The notes under the pieces: generated by a model
What the model was told of the DNA's origin: nothing
Seen by the model: the letters and a program-made list of their open reading frames with translations, nothing else
Database searches by the model: none
Source: Paenibacillus popilliae ATCC 14706
Lineage (GTDB): Bacteria > Bacillota > Bacilli > Paenibacillales > Paenibacillaceae
Length of the DNA: 64,000 nucleotides
Direction of reading: 5' to 3'
Assembly (NCBI RefSeq): GCF_000315235.1
Contig: NZ_BALG01000027.1
Coordinates: forward strand, 1 to 64,000
Position numbers and translations under genes: made by a program
Shown here: one piece after another, positions 1-6,571 of the stretch
Numbering within the stretch: the first letter of the stretch is position 1
How the letters are laid out: every line of letters begins with the position of its first letter

Positions 1-41
1 TCTAGGCTGCTGTTAATAGCAACCGTTTTTGGCGTTCTCAT
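1..41 (-). CDS. Start of an unidentified gene, cut by the window edge
   Basis: An ATG on the minus strand at 41 follows a strong ribosome binding site (GGGAGGAG, 8 bases upstream) and opens a frame beginning MRTPKTVAINSS that runs off the window. It is the third gene of the leftward set that starts at 436. Too little is visible to name a function. Confidence 0.45.
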   Translation of the reverse strand, partial: MRTPKTVAINSSL

Positions 42-112
42 TGGACACTCCTCCCTACGTAGCCCGCCGGCTTAATTGTTATTTGAGAGGGGGCAAGATG
101 CCCCCACATGTG

Positions 113-202
113 TCACTTAAACAACAGAACACCGACTATTACGCAACTGACGAGGGCGCCAGCAATCATGATGATTAGGGTGGCAAGCTCGATCTTTTTC
201 AT
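113..202 (-). CDS. 29-aa hydrophobic peptide
   Basis: ATG at 202 follows GGAGGG with 5-base spacing. The peptide starts MKKIELATLIIMIAG and ends VGVLLFK: a short charged N-terminus, then a single membrane segment covering nearly all the rest, with one cysteine at residue 20. It lies second in the leftward set transcribed from the promoter at 463-491. Such peptides occur among phage and type I toxin genes, but no family can be assigned. A hairpin (GGGGGC-AAGAT-GCCCCC) lies just downstream at 90-105 and could end or process the transcript. Confidence 0.45.
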   Translation of the reverse strand: MKKIELATLIIMIAGALVSCVIVGVLLFK

Positions 203-247
203 CGTATCCCTCCGTTTATGATATACTTGAGTCGGACGACCGGGTCA

Positions 248-271
248 CTACCCGCCCCGAAGGGCGAGTAG
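248..271. repeat. Ten-pair hairpin with a UUCG loop (minus strand)
   Basis: Read on the minus strand, CTACTCGCCC, TTCG, GGGCGGGTAG forms a ten-base-pair stem (one T.G pair) closed by the very stable UUCG tetraloop. It lies between the 51-aa and 29-aa peptide genes. There is no clear U-tract, so it may be a processing or attenuation structure rather than a simple terminator. Confidence 0.5.
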
Positions 272-280
272 CTTTCTTAG

Positions 281-436
281 TCATTTATCCCTGATAAGGA
301 TGAATACTAAGGTGATGATGGCGGCTAGGAGTTGGACAAGGGCTGTCGTGAGCACAACCAACTCCTTAGTCGATACCCGGTCGTCTTTTTGCTGTGGTTC
401 TGGCTGCGGCGACCTATGGTTTTTCTTTTTGGCCAT
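281..436 (-). CDS. 51-aa small membrane protein, possibly holin-like
   Basis: ATG at 436 follows AGGAGGTG with 6-base spacing, a near-ideal ribosome binding site. Residues 1-24 are polar and basic (MAKKKNHRSPQPEPQQ). Residues 25-48 form one membrane segment (VSTKELVVLTTALVQLLAAI, then ITLVFILI), ending RDK. The C-terminal half resembles small single-helix phage or holin-like toxin peptides in layout only. It is the first gene of a leftward set whose promoter contains a perfect palindrome, so it is probably the main target of the divergently encoded regulator at 558. Not identified by sequence. Confidence 0.55.
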   Translation of the reverse strand: MAKKKNHRSPQPEPQQKDDRVSTKELVVLTTALVQLLAAIITLVFILIRDK

Positions 437-462
437 GTTGTTCACCTCCTTTCTATACTCTA

Positions 463-491
463 ATTATATACTATGCATAGTATATGGTCAA
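463..491 (-). promoter_or_regulatory. Leftward SigA promoter with an operator in its spacer
   Basis: On the minus strand TTGACC (486-491) and TATAAT (463-468) are separated by exactly 17 bases, a near-consensus SigA promoter for the small-peptide genes. The spacer is almost entirely filled by the palindrome at 466-485, so a bound repressor would block RNA polymerase directly. Confidence 0.75.
466..485. promoter_or_regulatory. Palindromic operator 1
   Basis: A perfect 20-bp palindrome with core TACTATGCATAGTA. It matches operator 2 (502-515) in the pattern TACTRTGCAYAGTA. The two centres are 33 bp apart, about three helical turns, so both face the same side of the DNA. Each overlaps one of the two divergent promoters. 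The best candidate ligand is the ribbon-helix-helix protein encoded at 558-797 (inference). Confidence 0.7.
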
Positions 492-501
492 CACTTTTTT
501 G

Positions 502-519
502 TACTGTGCACAGTATAAT
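502..519. promoter_or_regulatory. Palindromic operator 2 overlapping the rightward -10 box
   Basis: The perfect 14-bp palindrome TACTGTGCACAGTA (502-515) shares its last two bases with the rightward -10 box TATAAT (514-519) that precedes the regulator gene. No good -35 box is visible, so this promoter is probably weaker than the leftward one. The overlap predicts autorepression. Confidence 0.65.
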
Positions 520-557
520 TTTTGTGGTATCATGTATCATAAGATGGGGTGATCAGA

Positions 558-797
558 ATGGAAGAGAAGAAAAGAAACGCCGCTACTCGCGCAAAACAGA
601 AGTACAACAACGCAAATTACGATCAAGTAAGGGTTTGGGTTCGTAAGGGAGAAAAAGGCCGGATCGATGCTGCCGCAGCCAAGCTCGGCAAGAGTCGTAA
701 CGCCTTTGTGGTGGAAGCGATCGACGAAAAAATTGAGCGCGAAGGGTTGGAAAGCCCGTCTGAAAATGATGAGCAAGACAAAGAGCCCCAGGAGTAG
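558..797 (+). CDS. Arc/MetJ-type ribbon-helix-helix regulator
   Basis: A 79-aa protein. ATG 558 is preferred over GTG 549 because GGGGTG (545-550) gives workable spacing only to 558. Residues 1-20 are basic. Residues about 22-30 (YDQVRVWVRKG) form the predicted DNA-binding beta strand, followed by two helices (GRIDAAAAKLG and SRNAFVVEAIDEKI), the ribbon-helix-helix layout. An acidic tail follows. Such dimers bind palindromes or tandem sites and usually repress their own gene, which fits the two operators just upstream. The last codons (DKEPQE-stop) are written inside the terminator stem-loop. Phage Arc-like repressor or antitoxin are both possible. Confidence 0.7.
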   Translation: MEEKKRNAATRAKQKYNNANYDQVRVWVRKGEKGRIDAAAAKLGKSRNAFVVEAIDEKIEREGLESPSENDEQDKEPQE

Positions 798-812
798 TCC
801 TGGGGCTCTTTT
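781..812 (+). terminator. Terminator copy 1, with the stop codon in its loop
   Basis: A perfect 13-bp stem (AAGAGCCCCAGGA with its complement) closes a GTAG loop and is followed by TT. The regulator's TAG stop is in the loop, so the gene's end is itself the terminator. The stem is nearly symmetrical and could also serve the convergent gene ending at 818. Related copies lie at 2767 and 4390. Confidence 0.75.
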
Positions 813-817
813 ACTTG

Positions 818-1960
818 TTATTTAAATTTAAAGGGAATTACTTTTGCCGATTCATTTTGAATCAAGTATCCATTATCAAGATTGGCGAACGCTTCGATTT
901 CTTCTCTAGGTAGTGCGATCTCAGTGACAATGTCTTGCCTTATAATTATTTTATTCTCCACTAGCGCTTCAAATGCTTGCTTTAAAAGCACGGGGTCTTC
1001 AAAAGTTAACTCATCGTCCAATGGTTCTTTTGTTAGCCAATTATTCTTGGCCATCTTCTTTCTCATATAAATATATTGGTCGTCCGTTAAGATCCCCAGG
1101 CTTTTTGCTCTATACGACATTGCAGCGATAGAGACTTTCCAACGCTTCTTGAGAGCAATGAAATGTTCTATTGAAGAAGAAACAATTTCCGAACAAAAGC
1201 TAGGAGATGGCAGAAGAAAAGAACCAGCGAAACGATGAGCCTCTTTCTCTATCCGTGAATAATTTTCTCTTTTGTTAAATTCATTAGGCTTGATTTTTGA
1301 ATGTAAAACCAAATGTGCAAGTTCATGTGCAATATCAAATCTTGAACGGGATGCTGTTTTATCGCTACTCAATAAAATGTAAGGTCTCTCCATATTATGC
1401 CAACTGGAGCAAGCGTCTATTGAGTAATTAGAAAAAGAAGCCCTCGCAATAATAGCTCCCATTTTTTCAAGCAATAAAGTTACATTGCTTATAGGGCCAT
1501 TCCCTAATCCCCATTGTTTTCTAACTTCAATCGCCATTTCATCAATTAATGAGAAATCAGTTGGAAAATAATTTTCTCGTGTGATCAAACGAGGTATGTT
1601 CAAACTTGGATATTCTATGAACTGCTCTGTATACTTATGAATTTCTTTTACACGGTTTAGTTTATTTGCATGTACTTTCTTTGACCTAACTGTTGAATTT
1701 GACTTACTTCTAAAATAGATAACAGAGTCACTTGGTGCTTCCATGGGCTTATAAAAATAATTTACTGGTACTGACAAAATTGAAGAAATCTTCTCCAAGA
1801 TTTCGAAACTTGGTGTAGCTTTTCCTTTTTCGTATTTAGATATCGCTTGGTGTGAAACATCTAGAAGTTCTGCTAAATCCGTTAATGTGTATCCTGTAAC
1901 TTCTCGTGCCTCGATAAGTCGCTCAGGAACAAACTTGGAAAAGCGACTATTTGCCTCCAA
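818..1960 (-). CDS. XRE helix-turn-helix protein with ImmA/IrrE metallopeptidase domain
   Basis: About 380 aa from TTG 1960, chosen because GAGGTGGAGG lies just upstream; an earlier in-frame TTG at 1996 has no such site. Residues about 15-70 hold an XRE helix-turn-helix (TLTDLAELLDVSHQAISKYE). Residues about 140-270 carry the IrrE-type zinc peptidase with HELAH near 212-216. The C-terminal 90 residues are of unknown role. ImmA-type proteases cleave a partner repressor to release phage, ICE or stress genes. The gene overlaps the upstream gene by 14 bases, so the two are probably translationally coupled partners. The target is unknown. Confidence 0.85.
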   Translation of the reverse strand: MEANSRFSKFVPERLIEAREVTGYTLTDLAELLDVSHQAISKYEKGKATPSFEILEKISSILSVPVNYFYKPMEAPSDSVIYFRSKSNSTVRSKKVHANKLNRVKEIHKYTEQFIEYPSLNIPRLITRENYFPTDFSLIDEMAIEVRKQWGLGNGPISNVTLLLEKMGAIIARASFSNYSIDACSSWHNMERPYILLSSDKTASRSRFDIAHELAHLVLHSKIKPNEFNKRENYSRIEKEAHRFAGSFLLPSPSFCSEIVSSSIEHFIALKKRWKVSIAAMSYRAKSLGILTDDQYIYMRKKMAKNNWLTKEPLDDELTFEDPVLLKQAFEALVENKIIIRQDIVTEIALPREEIEAFANLDNGYLIQNESAKVIPFKFK

Positions 1961-2615
1961 GGCCCTCCACCTCTTTTGTAAAATTTCTAAAATCAATTAG
2001 AGTCCCTGATGTAATGGTCTCCTCAGGTTCTTTGTCGTCAATCTTCTCTTGATGAATAACATGTAGATCATGTAGAAGATTGATGCGTTCTCTCCACTGA
2101 TGAGGGAATCCAATGTTAACAAATTCGGGAGTACTCCCACCACTACTATAGGTTAAAAGTAAATAGTAATTTTCATTATGAAGAAAATTCCCGACATCTA
2201 TATCAGGGAAATAAAGCATCCCCTGGTTGGCCAATTGTAACTTGTCCCTAAAATAAGCAGGACGTGCAATATTATATGTAGTCTTAACTTGGCTGAATGT
2301 CATAACTACTTGATTGTATGAGAGTACAAGGTACTTATGACTACGGTTACGATTGTATTCATAAGAATATGATAATGGAAGTTCCTTTAAATCAATTTGC
2401 TTTTGAAAGAGATAACCGATAGCAAGGTTTCTTAAATATCCCTCATGGAGCTTACCCAGTTCCCAGTTAAGAATAGAAGTGTGCTTAATCGATTCCCTTG
2501 TTAATGTATATGCTTGTTCTACTACGGAGAGTATTTTTCCCCTAATATTTATCGGAAATTCCGATTTGATTATTTCTTTTGTGTCTGTATGTAATATTGC
2601 TGGCTGCATTTTCAT
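1947..2615 (-). CDS. Unknown protein paired with the XRE-ImmA gene
   Basis: About 222 aa from ATG 2615, chosen because AAGGGG lies 5 bases upstream and a plausible promoter (2647-2675) makes a start at 2675 unlikely. No signal peptide or membrane segment is evident. It is rich in Tyr, Asn, Leu and beta-prone stretches, with a central YEYNRNRSHKYLVLSYNQVV region. I recognise no family. Its stop lies inside the next gene, so the two are co-expressed. Candidate roles are substrate or regulator of the ImmA protease, or effector of a two-gene defence or toxin-like module; none can be shown from sequence. Confidence 0.65.
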   Translation of the reverse strand: MKMQPAILHTDTKEIIKSEFPINIRGKILSVVEQAYTLTRESIKHTSILNWELGKLHEGYLRNLAIGYLFQKQIDLKELPLSYSYEYNRNRSHKYLVLSYNQVVMTFSQVKTTYNIARPAYFRDKLQLANQGMLYFPDIDVGNFLHNENYYLLLTYSSGGSTPEFVNIGFPHQWRERINLLHDLHVIHQEKIDDKEPEETITSGTLIDFRNFTKEVEGLGGK

Positions 2616-2646
2616 CATCACCCCTTGACAAATCCTTGTTGCAACT

Positions 2647-2675
2647 ATCGTACCAAAAACAACGTTTTTTTGCAA
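2647..2675 (-). promoter_or_regulatory. Probable promoter of the two-gene ImmA unit
   Basis: On the minus strand TTGCAA (2670-2675) and TACGAT (2647-2652) are 17 bases apart, about 32 bases upstream of ATG 2615. The -35 and -10 boxes each match SigA consensus in four of six positions. No second promoter is seen before the XRE-ImmA gene. Confidence 0.4.
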
Positions 2676-2681
2676 CCAAAT

Positions 2682-2783
2682 CTGAATAAGGTCTTTGATA
2701 TGTTAGATAAGCTTTGCACAGCATTAAAATGAAAACTGGACGATATCATTGAGTACGTAGATGACAAAGAGCCCCAGGAGTAG
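2682..2783 (+). pseudogene. 3' remnant of an XRE (Cro/CI-type) regulator
   Basis: The frame ending at TAG 2781-2783 reads LNKVFDMLDKLCTALK, then TGA (2730-2732), then KLDDIIEYVDDKEPQE. This has the form of the last helix and tail of small phage XRE repressors (L-KLC-AL-W/C-DDIIEYV). The in-frame TGA could derive from a tryptophan TGG. No N-terminal DNA-binding part remains, since upstream sequence is the promoter region of the leftward ImmA unit. Its end DKEPQE-stop is the same as that of the regulator at 558, because both are written by the same repeated terminator. Confidence 0.5.
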
Positions 2784-2797
2784 TCCTGGGGTTCTTG
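2767..2797 (+). terminator. Terminator copy 2
   Basis: The same hairpin as at 781 (AAGAGCCCCAGGA, loop GTAG, complement with one G.T change), again with a TAG in the loop. Twenty-eight bases at 2764-2791 are identical to copy 1. Confidence 0.65.
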
Positions 2798-3014
2798 TTG
2801 TGTAGAGACTAAAAGAGTTGAGAAAGAATCCGACGACTCTATTGAATGGGTGCAGTAAAAAACAGTATGAGAAATAAAGCTTTTGTTTCCAAAAGTTAGG
2901 ACATGATGTATACTGGAGATAAGAATAAGCTTAGAAGTGTGAAATTATTGGGACTAATTTCCTAGACTAAATTAAGAATTTAATATTTTCAATTACTTTT
3001 TAGGAGAAAGAGTA

Positions 3015-3395
3015 ATGTTACATGTATCCTATATTTTTGTTGCAGAAGAAGCATATTTCAGTGATGGGAAAATAAGCGCAGTAAATATTTTCGATGAAAT
3101 GCCGGTGAAAGTTATCCCTTCGTTATTGGAGAAAAACATCCATTTTATTATTGGCATCACCGCCGAAGAAGCGGATGATGAACAAGAATTTAACATTAGG
3201 ATAAGGGGAAAAGGGTTTAAGGTTGATTCACAACCATTAAAAGTTCAATTTACAGAGTATGATAAAATTTGTGTTTACAACTTGTTTATCGACAAATTCC
3301 CTATTTTATCTGAGGGGACTGTATACTTTGAGGCTGTCTATAAAGACAAAGTGATAGGTAAATACCCTGTAAAGATTTTTGGGGAGGAGGATTAA
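3015..3395 (+). CDS. Small beta-rich protein, DUF6941-like
   Basis: A 126-aa cytoplasmic protein; ATG 3015 follows AGGAG. Alternating hydrophobic stretches (VSYIFVAEEAYFSDGKISAV, FIIGIT, VKVQF, KICVYNLFID, VYFEAVYKDKVIGKYPVKIF) suggest a beta sandwich. The opening, with a short strand, 'SDGKISAVNIFD' and a later 'IHFIIGI', recalls the DUF6941 family, a group of unknown function; this is from memory and tentative. It heads a tight three-gene set with two membrane proteins (gaps of 1 and -4 bases), so it is probably the soluble partner of a membrane complex. Confidence 0.6.
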   Translation: MLHVSYIFVAEEAYFSDGKISAVNIFDEMPVKVIPSLLEKNIHFIIGITAEEADDEQEFNIRIRGKGFKVDSQPLKVQFTEYDKICVYNLFIDKFPILSEGTVYFEAVYKDKVIGKYPVKIFGEED

Positions 3396-3396
3396 C

Positions 3397-3930
3397 ATGG
3401 CATACGTACAATCGCTATCCCTACACCTTGATATTCAATCTAAAAAAAACACGATATTTTTTACGGGTTGTTCAGTAGGCTACACGGAAACTGAAAAGAT
3501 TATCGCAAGCAATCTTTCGCAAATGGTGCATGACGAAGAATTCTACCGGAAACATAATCTAATTAAAGTAAACTTTGATGTGAAAGTGAAAAGGAGGAAT
3601 AAAATTGAGATTAGAAGCATCTATTTAATAAAGGATACTGGTCACGTAATCAAGCGTCCACTTGAGGCCGTAATCTTATTAGACGGTGAAGATGATACTG
3701 CAACCCAAAAAAGGGATGGTGTTGTTAGTATGCCTGCTAATGACCGTACATATAACGTTATTTTTAAGAGTTCGTTGTCGATATTCATACTGTCTTTTAT
3801 CTTTTTTGCAATTAGTGTTGTAACAAAAATAATTCCTTTGGAAGTATCAATTACAGGAACAGTAATGTCGCTAACTATTTCATTGGCGACTGTGGGACTC
3901 GACTTCCTTTTCAGGAGGAATTTTGAATGA
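3397..3930 (+). CDS. Unknown membrane protein, gene 2 of the cassette
   Basis: A 177-aa protein. ATG 3397 is preferred because GGGGAGGAGG lies 6 bases upstream, overlapping the end of the previous gene. The first 120 residues are soluble, with a basic beta-rich stretch (VNFDVKVKRRNKIEIRSIYL). Two membrane segments follow (SSLSIFILSFIFFAISVV and a second at about 150-170), and the tail is LFRRNFE. No catalytic motif is visible. Its stop overlaps the next start (ATGA), showing coupling. Function unknown. Confidence 0.6.
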   Translation: MAYVQSLSLHLDIQSKKNTIFFTGCSVGYTETEKIIASNLSQMVHDEEFYRKHNLIKVNFDVKVKRRNKIEIRSIYLIKDTGHVIKRPLEAVILLDGEDDTATQKRDGVVSMPANDRTYNVIFKSSLSIFILSFIFFAISVVTKIIPLEVSITGTVMSLTISLATVGLDFLFRRNFE

Positions 3931-4241
3931 CCACATCAGCAGGTGACTTTGTTTTACCTGGTTTCAAAGAACTGGCATTGAAAGTTTGGACACCAATCAT
4001 GTCCTTTGTATTATTTTTGTTTTCCATGATTGCGGTTGTAATCTTTAAGGCGAAAGATGTCTCGGAAACGTTTAGTTTTGATTTTGCTATTTGGGTATGG
4101 ATTTTTTTTGCAATAGCTTTTACTCCTCTATGTGGATATATTATGTGGCATCAAACTGTCAAAATAATGACTGGCCAGGCAAAACCTAAAAAAATAAAGA
4201 CTAAAAAAAAGAAAGAAATAGAAGCGACAGAAGTATCATAA
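3927..4241 (+). CDS. Unknown two-helix membrane protein, gene 3 of the cassette
   Basis: A 104-aa protein beginning at ATG 3927 in an ATGA overlap with gene 2, after AGGAGG. Two membrane helices (MSFVLFLFSMIAVVIF and WVWIFFAIAFTPLCGYI) are joined by a short loop. The C-terminal tail is strongly basic (KPKKIKTKKKKEIEATEVS) and would face the cytoplasm. No family recognised. With the two preceding genes it looks like one accessory membrane system of the element; defence is one possibility but nothing in the sequence proves it. Confidence 0.6.
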   Translation: MTTSAGDFVLPGFKELALKVWTPIMSFVLFLFSMIAVVIFKAKDVSETFSFDFAIWVWIFFAIAFTPLCGYIMWHQTVKIMTGQAKPKKIKTKKKKEIEATEVS

Positions 4242-4389
4242 AGCCCATAGGGTCTGTAAATAATTTTGTACATTGCGGCTGGGCAAGATTCTGGAGCCAG
4301 CTAATGCCCCATACTGAAAAACACAAGCCCCGGATCGCTCCGGAGCCATGGTAACTTATGCTCATCACGCATAAATAAGATAAACCACG

Positions 4390-4420
4390 AAGAGCCTCGG
4401 GAGTAGTCCCGGGGCTCTTG
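4390..4420 (+). terminator. Terminator copy 3, with compensating base changes
   Basis: Same size and loop (GTAG) as copies 1 and 2, but the stem reads AAGAGCCTCGGGA against TCCCGGGGCTCTT. Most stem differences are matched on both arms (one T.G pair remains), so the hairpin has been kept while its sequence drifted. It probably ends the three-gene cassette. Confidence 0.65.
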
Positions 4421-4440
4421 CTAATCCACTCGTGACCATA

Positions 4441-4549
4441 TTTTGACCATATTCGCACCTGAAAGTATCCGAAATTATCCGAACTTAATTTCTCAAAAGG
4501 CTGATTACCCTAAGAAATCCTATATTATAGGAAGCGAAATTATACGGAG
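4441..4549. other. Element end, with short direct repeats next to the comFA junction
   Basis: The last 110 bases of the element carry three sets of short direct repeats: TGACCATATT twice (11 bp apart), TATCCGAA twice (10 bp apart), and CGAAATTATMCG twice (4470 and 4535), the second touching the junction. A small palindrome (CCTATATTATAGG) lies at 4519-4531. Repeats of this size near an att core are typical of recombinase arm or core sites. ACGGAGATG at 4544 is the likely part shared with native comFA. Both statements are inference, because the other end is not visible. Confidence 0.4.
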
Positions 4550-5518
4550 ATGATCTTTCCACTGATAGAGGACGCGCTCCTGCGTGGCGGCCGGGCGCTG
4601 GTGGCGACGCCGCGGCGGGATGTGGTGTTGGAGTTGATGCCGCGGATAAAGGAGGCGTTCCCGAACGAACGGGTCGTGACGCTGTATGGCGGAAGCCCCG
4701 ATCGTTGGGGAGAGGGCGGAATTACGCTGGCGACGACCCATCAATTGCTGCGGTTCGACCGGGCATTCGATCTCGTTATTATTGATGAACTGGATGCGTA
4801 TCCTTATCATCATGATCCGGTGCTCCATCGCGCGGCAGAGCGTGTCTGTCGCCGAGGGGGCGTTTTTGTGTTCCTATCGGCTACGCCGCCGGAAGAGATG
4901 CAGCGCCAGGTTCGGCGCGGGACGCTGCGGTACGCGCGGGTGCCGGTACGATATCATCGGCATCCGCTGCCGGTTCCGGCACGGGTCGCGATGCCGGTCG
5001 TCGCTTCGTGTTTGACGCGCGGGTCGCTCCCTGGGGCACTGCTCCGCCGAATGGAGGAATCGGTTGGCAGGGGAGCGCAAGTATTTGTCTTCATCACCCG
5101 TATCCTACAGATAGAAGGTGTCGTAAGGCTGTTGCAGCGGCAATTTCCGCAGATTCGGGTGGAGGGGACCTCGGCAGCGGATGCGCAGCGCGTAGATCGG
5201 GTGCTCCGCTTCCGGGAGCGGGACATTCGGATGCTGGTTACGACGACGATATTGGAGCGAGGCGTAACGGTGCCGAAGAGCGACGTGTATATTCTCGATG
5301 CGGATGACAACCTATTCGATGAAGCGTCGCTCGTCCAGATGGCAGGCCGCGCTGGACGATCGAAGGATGATCCGGCAGGCAAGGTCATATTCGGTTCCCG
5401 GCAATGGAATCGGGCACAGCGTAGGGCGGTGCGGCAGATTCACGAGATGAACCGGCTGGCGCGGCGGCGTGGTTATCTGCTGCCCGCTTACAAGGGAAGG
5501 AGATGGCGTATTGGCTGA
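4550..5518 (+). pseudogene. comFA: comFA, 5'-truncated: DNA-uptake ATPase missing its N-terminal third
   Basis: ComFA is the cytosolic ATP-dependent helicase-like motor that helps draw single-stranded DNA in during competence. The 322 residues here include the DEAD-like box (LVIIDELDAYPY), motif III (FLSATPP), the helicase C domain (FVFITRILQ, DILVTTTILERGVTVP) and the arginine-finger motif (QMAGRAGRS). Missing are the four-cysteine zinc finger, Q-motif region and Walker A (GxGKT). The first residues, TEMIFPLIEDAL, are those that normally follow GAGK. The frame has no well-placed ribosome binding site. As it stands the protein could not bind ATP, unless the element excises. Intact homologues have roughly 450 or more residues. 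Confidence 0.85.
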
Positions 5519-6422
5519 ACCGGCAGCACAGGGGCATTGGATTGAACGGGGGCTGCAGCGGTTGCTGCGGCCACAGGCGGTTCCGTGTAATATATGCGGT
5601 CAGGCGCTGGGCGCATTGGCAGCCGCCTATTATAAGGAGATAAGAGAAGGATCATTAACGAATGAACTATGTGGCAGATGCTTGAGGGATATCCCTTGGA
5701 TTGAATGGATCGGATGCAGGTCATGCGGCAGGGGCATTCGCTGTCCCGATTGTGCACGCGCTCCGTTAGCTTCGCACGGCTTGTCCGCCAATCGGAGCGT
5801 GGTTCAATATAATGAGACGATGAAGCAATGGTTGGCGGAATATAAGTTCCGGGGAAATATCCGGTACGAGTCGGTTATAGCCGCTATGATGCTGGCATCT
5901 TTTTCGATGCTATTCCATTCTGTCTATCCTGCAAAGGATGAAGAAGATAATCGGTCAGTGCCAAGGCTCAGGAAGTGGTTGTGGGGAACTCCATTGGTGG
6001 AGGTGCTGCCCGACCTCGTAACTTATGTGCCGTCGACGGCGCCCCGGCTGCAAGCGCGCGGGTTCAACCAGGCGGAACGGCTGGCCCAGATGTTGGGACA
6101 AGCTTGGAACCGTCCGGTCGTGGCGCTGCTTGACCGGAAGCGGGATGGGGAGAAGCAGAGCAAGCAAGAGCGCCGAGGACGGGAGCGGAGTGCAGCCGCA
6201 GCCTTTGCGTTGAACAGACATGCGCCGGCCGTTGCCGCCCGCGGCTTGTCTTCAGCTTTGGTCGGAACGATTAAGCGGCGGGGGCAAATCCGGATTCTCA
6301 TCATTGATGACGTGTATACGACAGGCAGCACGCTCCGCGCCTGTGCCCGCCAGATTACGCGGCTGAACGACGCCTTTCACATCCCGGTAAATACAACCAG
6401 CTACACCTGGGCGAGAGCCTAA
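5511..6422 (+). CDS. comFC: ComFC, competence phosphoribosyltransferase-like protein
   Basis: About 303 aa from TTG 5511, preferred because AAGGGAAGGAGA lies just upstream; the start overlaps the comFA stop. The N-terminal part has a zinc ribbon (CNICGQ, CGRCLRD, CRSCGRGIRCPDC). The C-terminal part is a type I phosphoribosyltransferase fold with the PRPP-binding motif ILIIDDVYTTGSTL near the end, preceded by ARGFNQAERLAQ. ComFC partners ComFA in moving transformed DNA into the cytoplasm. B. subtilis has comFB between the two; it is absent here. With comFA broken its expression now depends on element-borne or internal promoters. Confidence 0.9.
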   Translation: MAEPAAQGHWIERGLQRLLRPQAVPCNICGQALGALAAAYYKEIREGSLTNELCGRCLRDIPWIEWIGCRSCGRGIRCPDCARAPLASHGLSANRSVVQYNETMKQWLAEYKFRGNIRYESVIAAMMLASFSMLFHSVYPAKDEEDNRSVPRLRKWLWGTPLVEVLPDLVTYVPSTAPRLQARGFNQAERLAQMLGQAWNRPVVALLDRKRDGEKQSKQERRGRERSAAAAFALNRHAPAVAARGLSSALVGTIKRRGQIRILIIDDVYTTGSTLRACARQITRLNDAFHIPVNTTSYTWARA

Positions 6423-6500
6423 ATGTTAGCGGTTGTACAAAGTCTGCTTCTAATCACGAAATGAGGCGCTGAACGGCCTCTTTTGAACGCGGAGATGTAT

Positions 6501-6528
6501 TAAAAATCCTCTCGTTTTCTGTCGATGA
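6501..6528 (+). promoter_or_regulatory. SigD-like promoter before yvyF
   Basis: TAAA (6501-6504), 16 bases, GTCGATGA (6521-6528) resembles the SigD pattern TAAA-N15-GCCGATAT. It would drive yvyF-flgM-flgN-flgK-flgL and downstream genes independently of the interrupted comF operon. Confidence 0.5.
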
Positions 6529-6571
6529 ATAAGTTATGATAAATTACAGCGGCATGAAAGGGGGCATGAAG

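Larger units (their letters stand above)
1..4549. mobile_element. Right-hand part of an integrated element inserted in comFA
   Basis: Everything left of 4550 is accessory in character: tiny membrane peptides, a ribbon-helix-helix regulator, an XRE-ImmA protein, a broken XRE regulator and an unknown membrane cassette, with visibly AT-rich sequence from about 800 onward. At 4544-4552 the core comFA reading frame resumes as T-E-M, exactly after the point where the Walker A lysine is expected. The other element end and the integrase are not in the window, so prophage, ICE or smaller island cannot be told apart. That it is one element is inference from the clean boundary and the gene content. Confidence 0.6.

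Noticed and set aside
4201-4458. Minus-strand 85-codon frame at the element end, considered as an integrase fragment
   Set aside because: No recombinase motifs; it spans a terminator hairpin and the basic tail of the plus-strand membrane gene.
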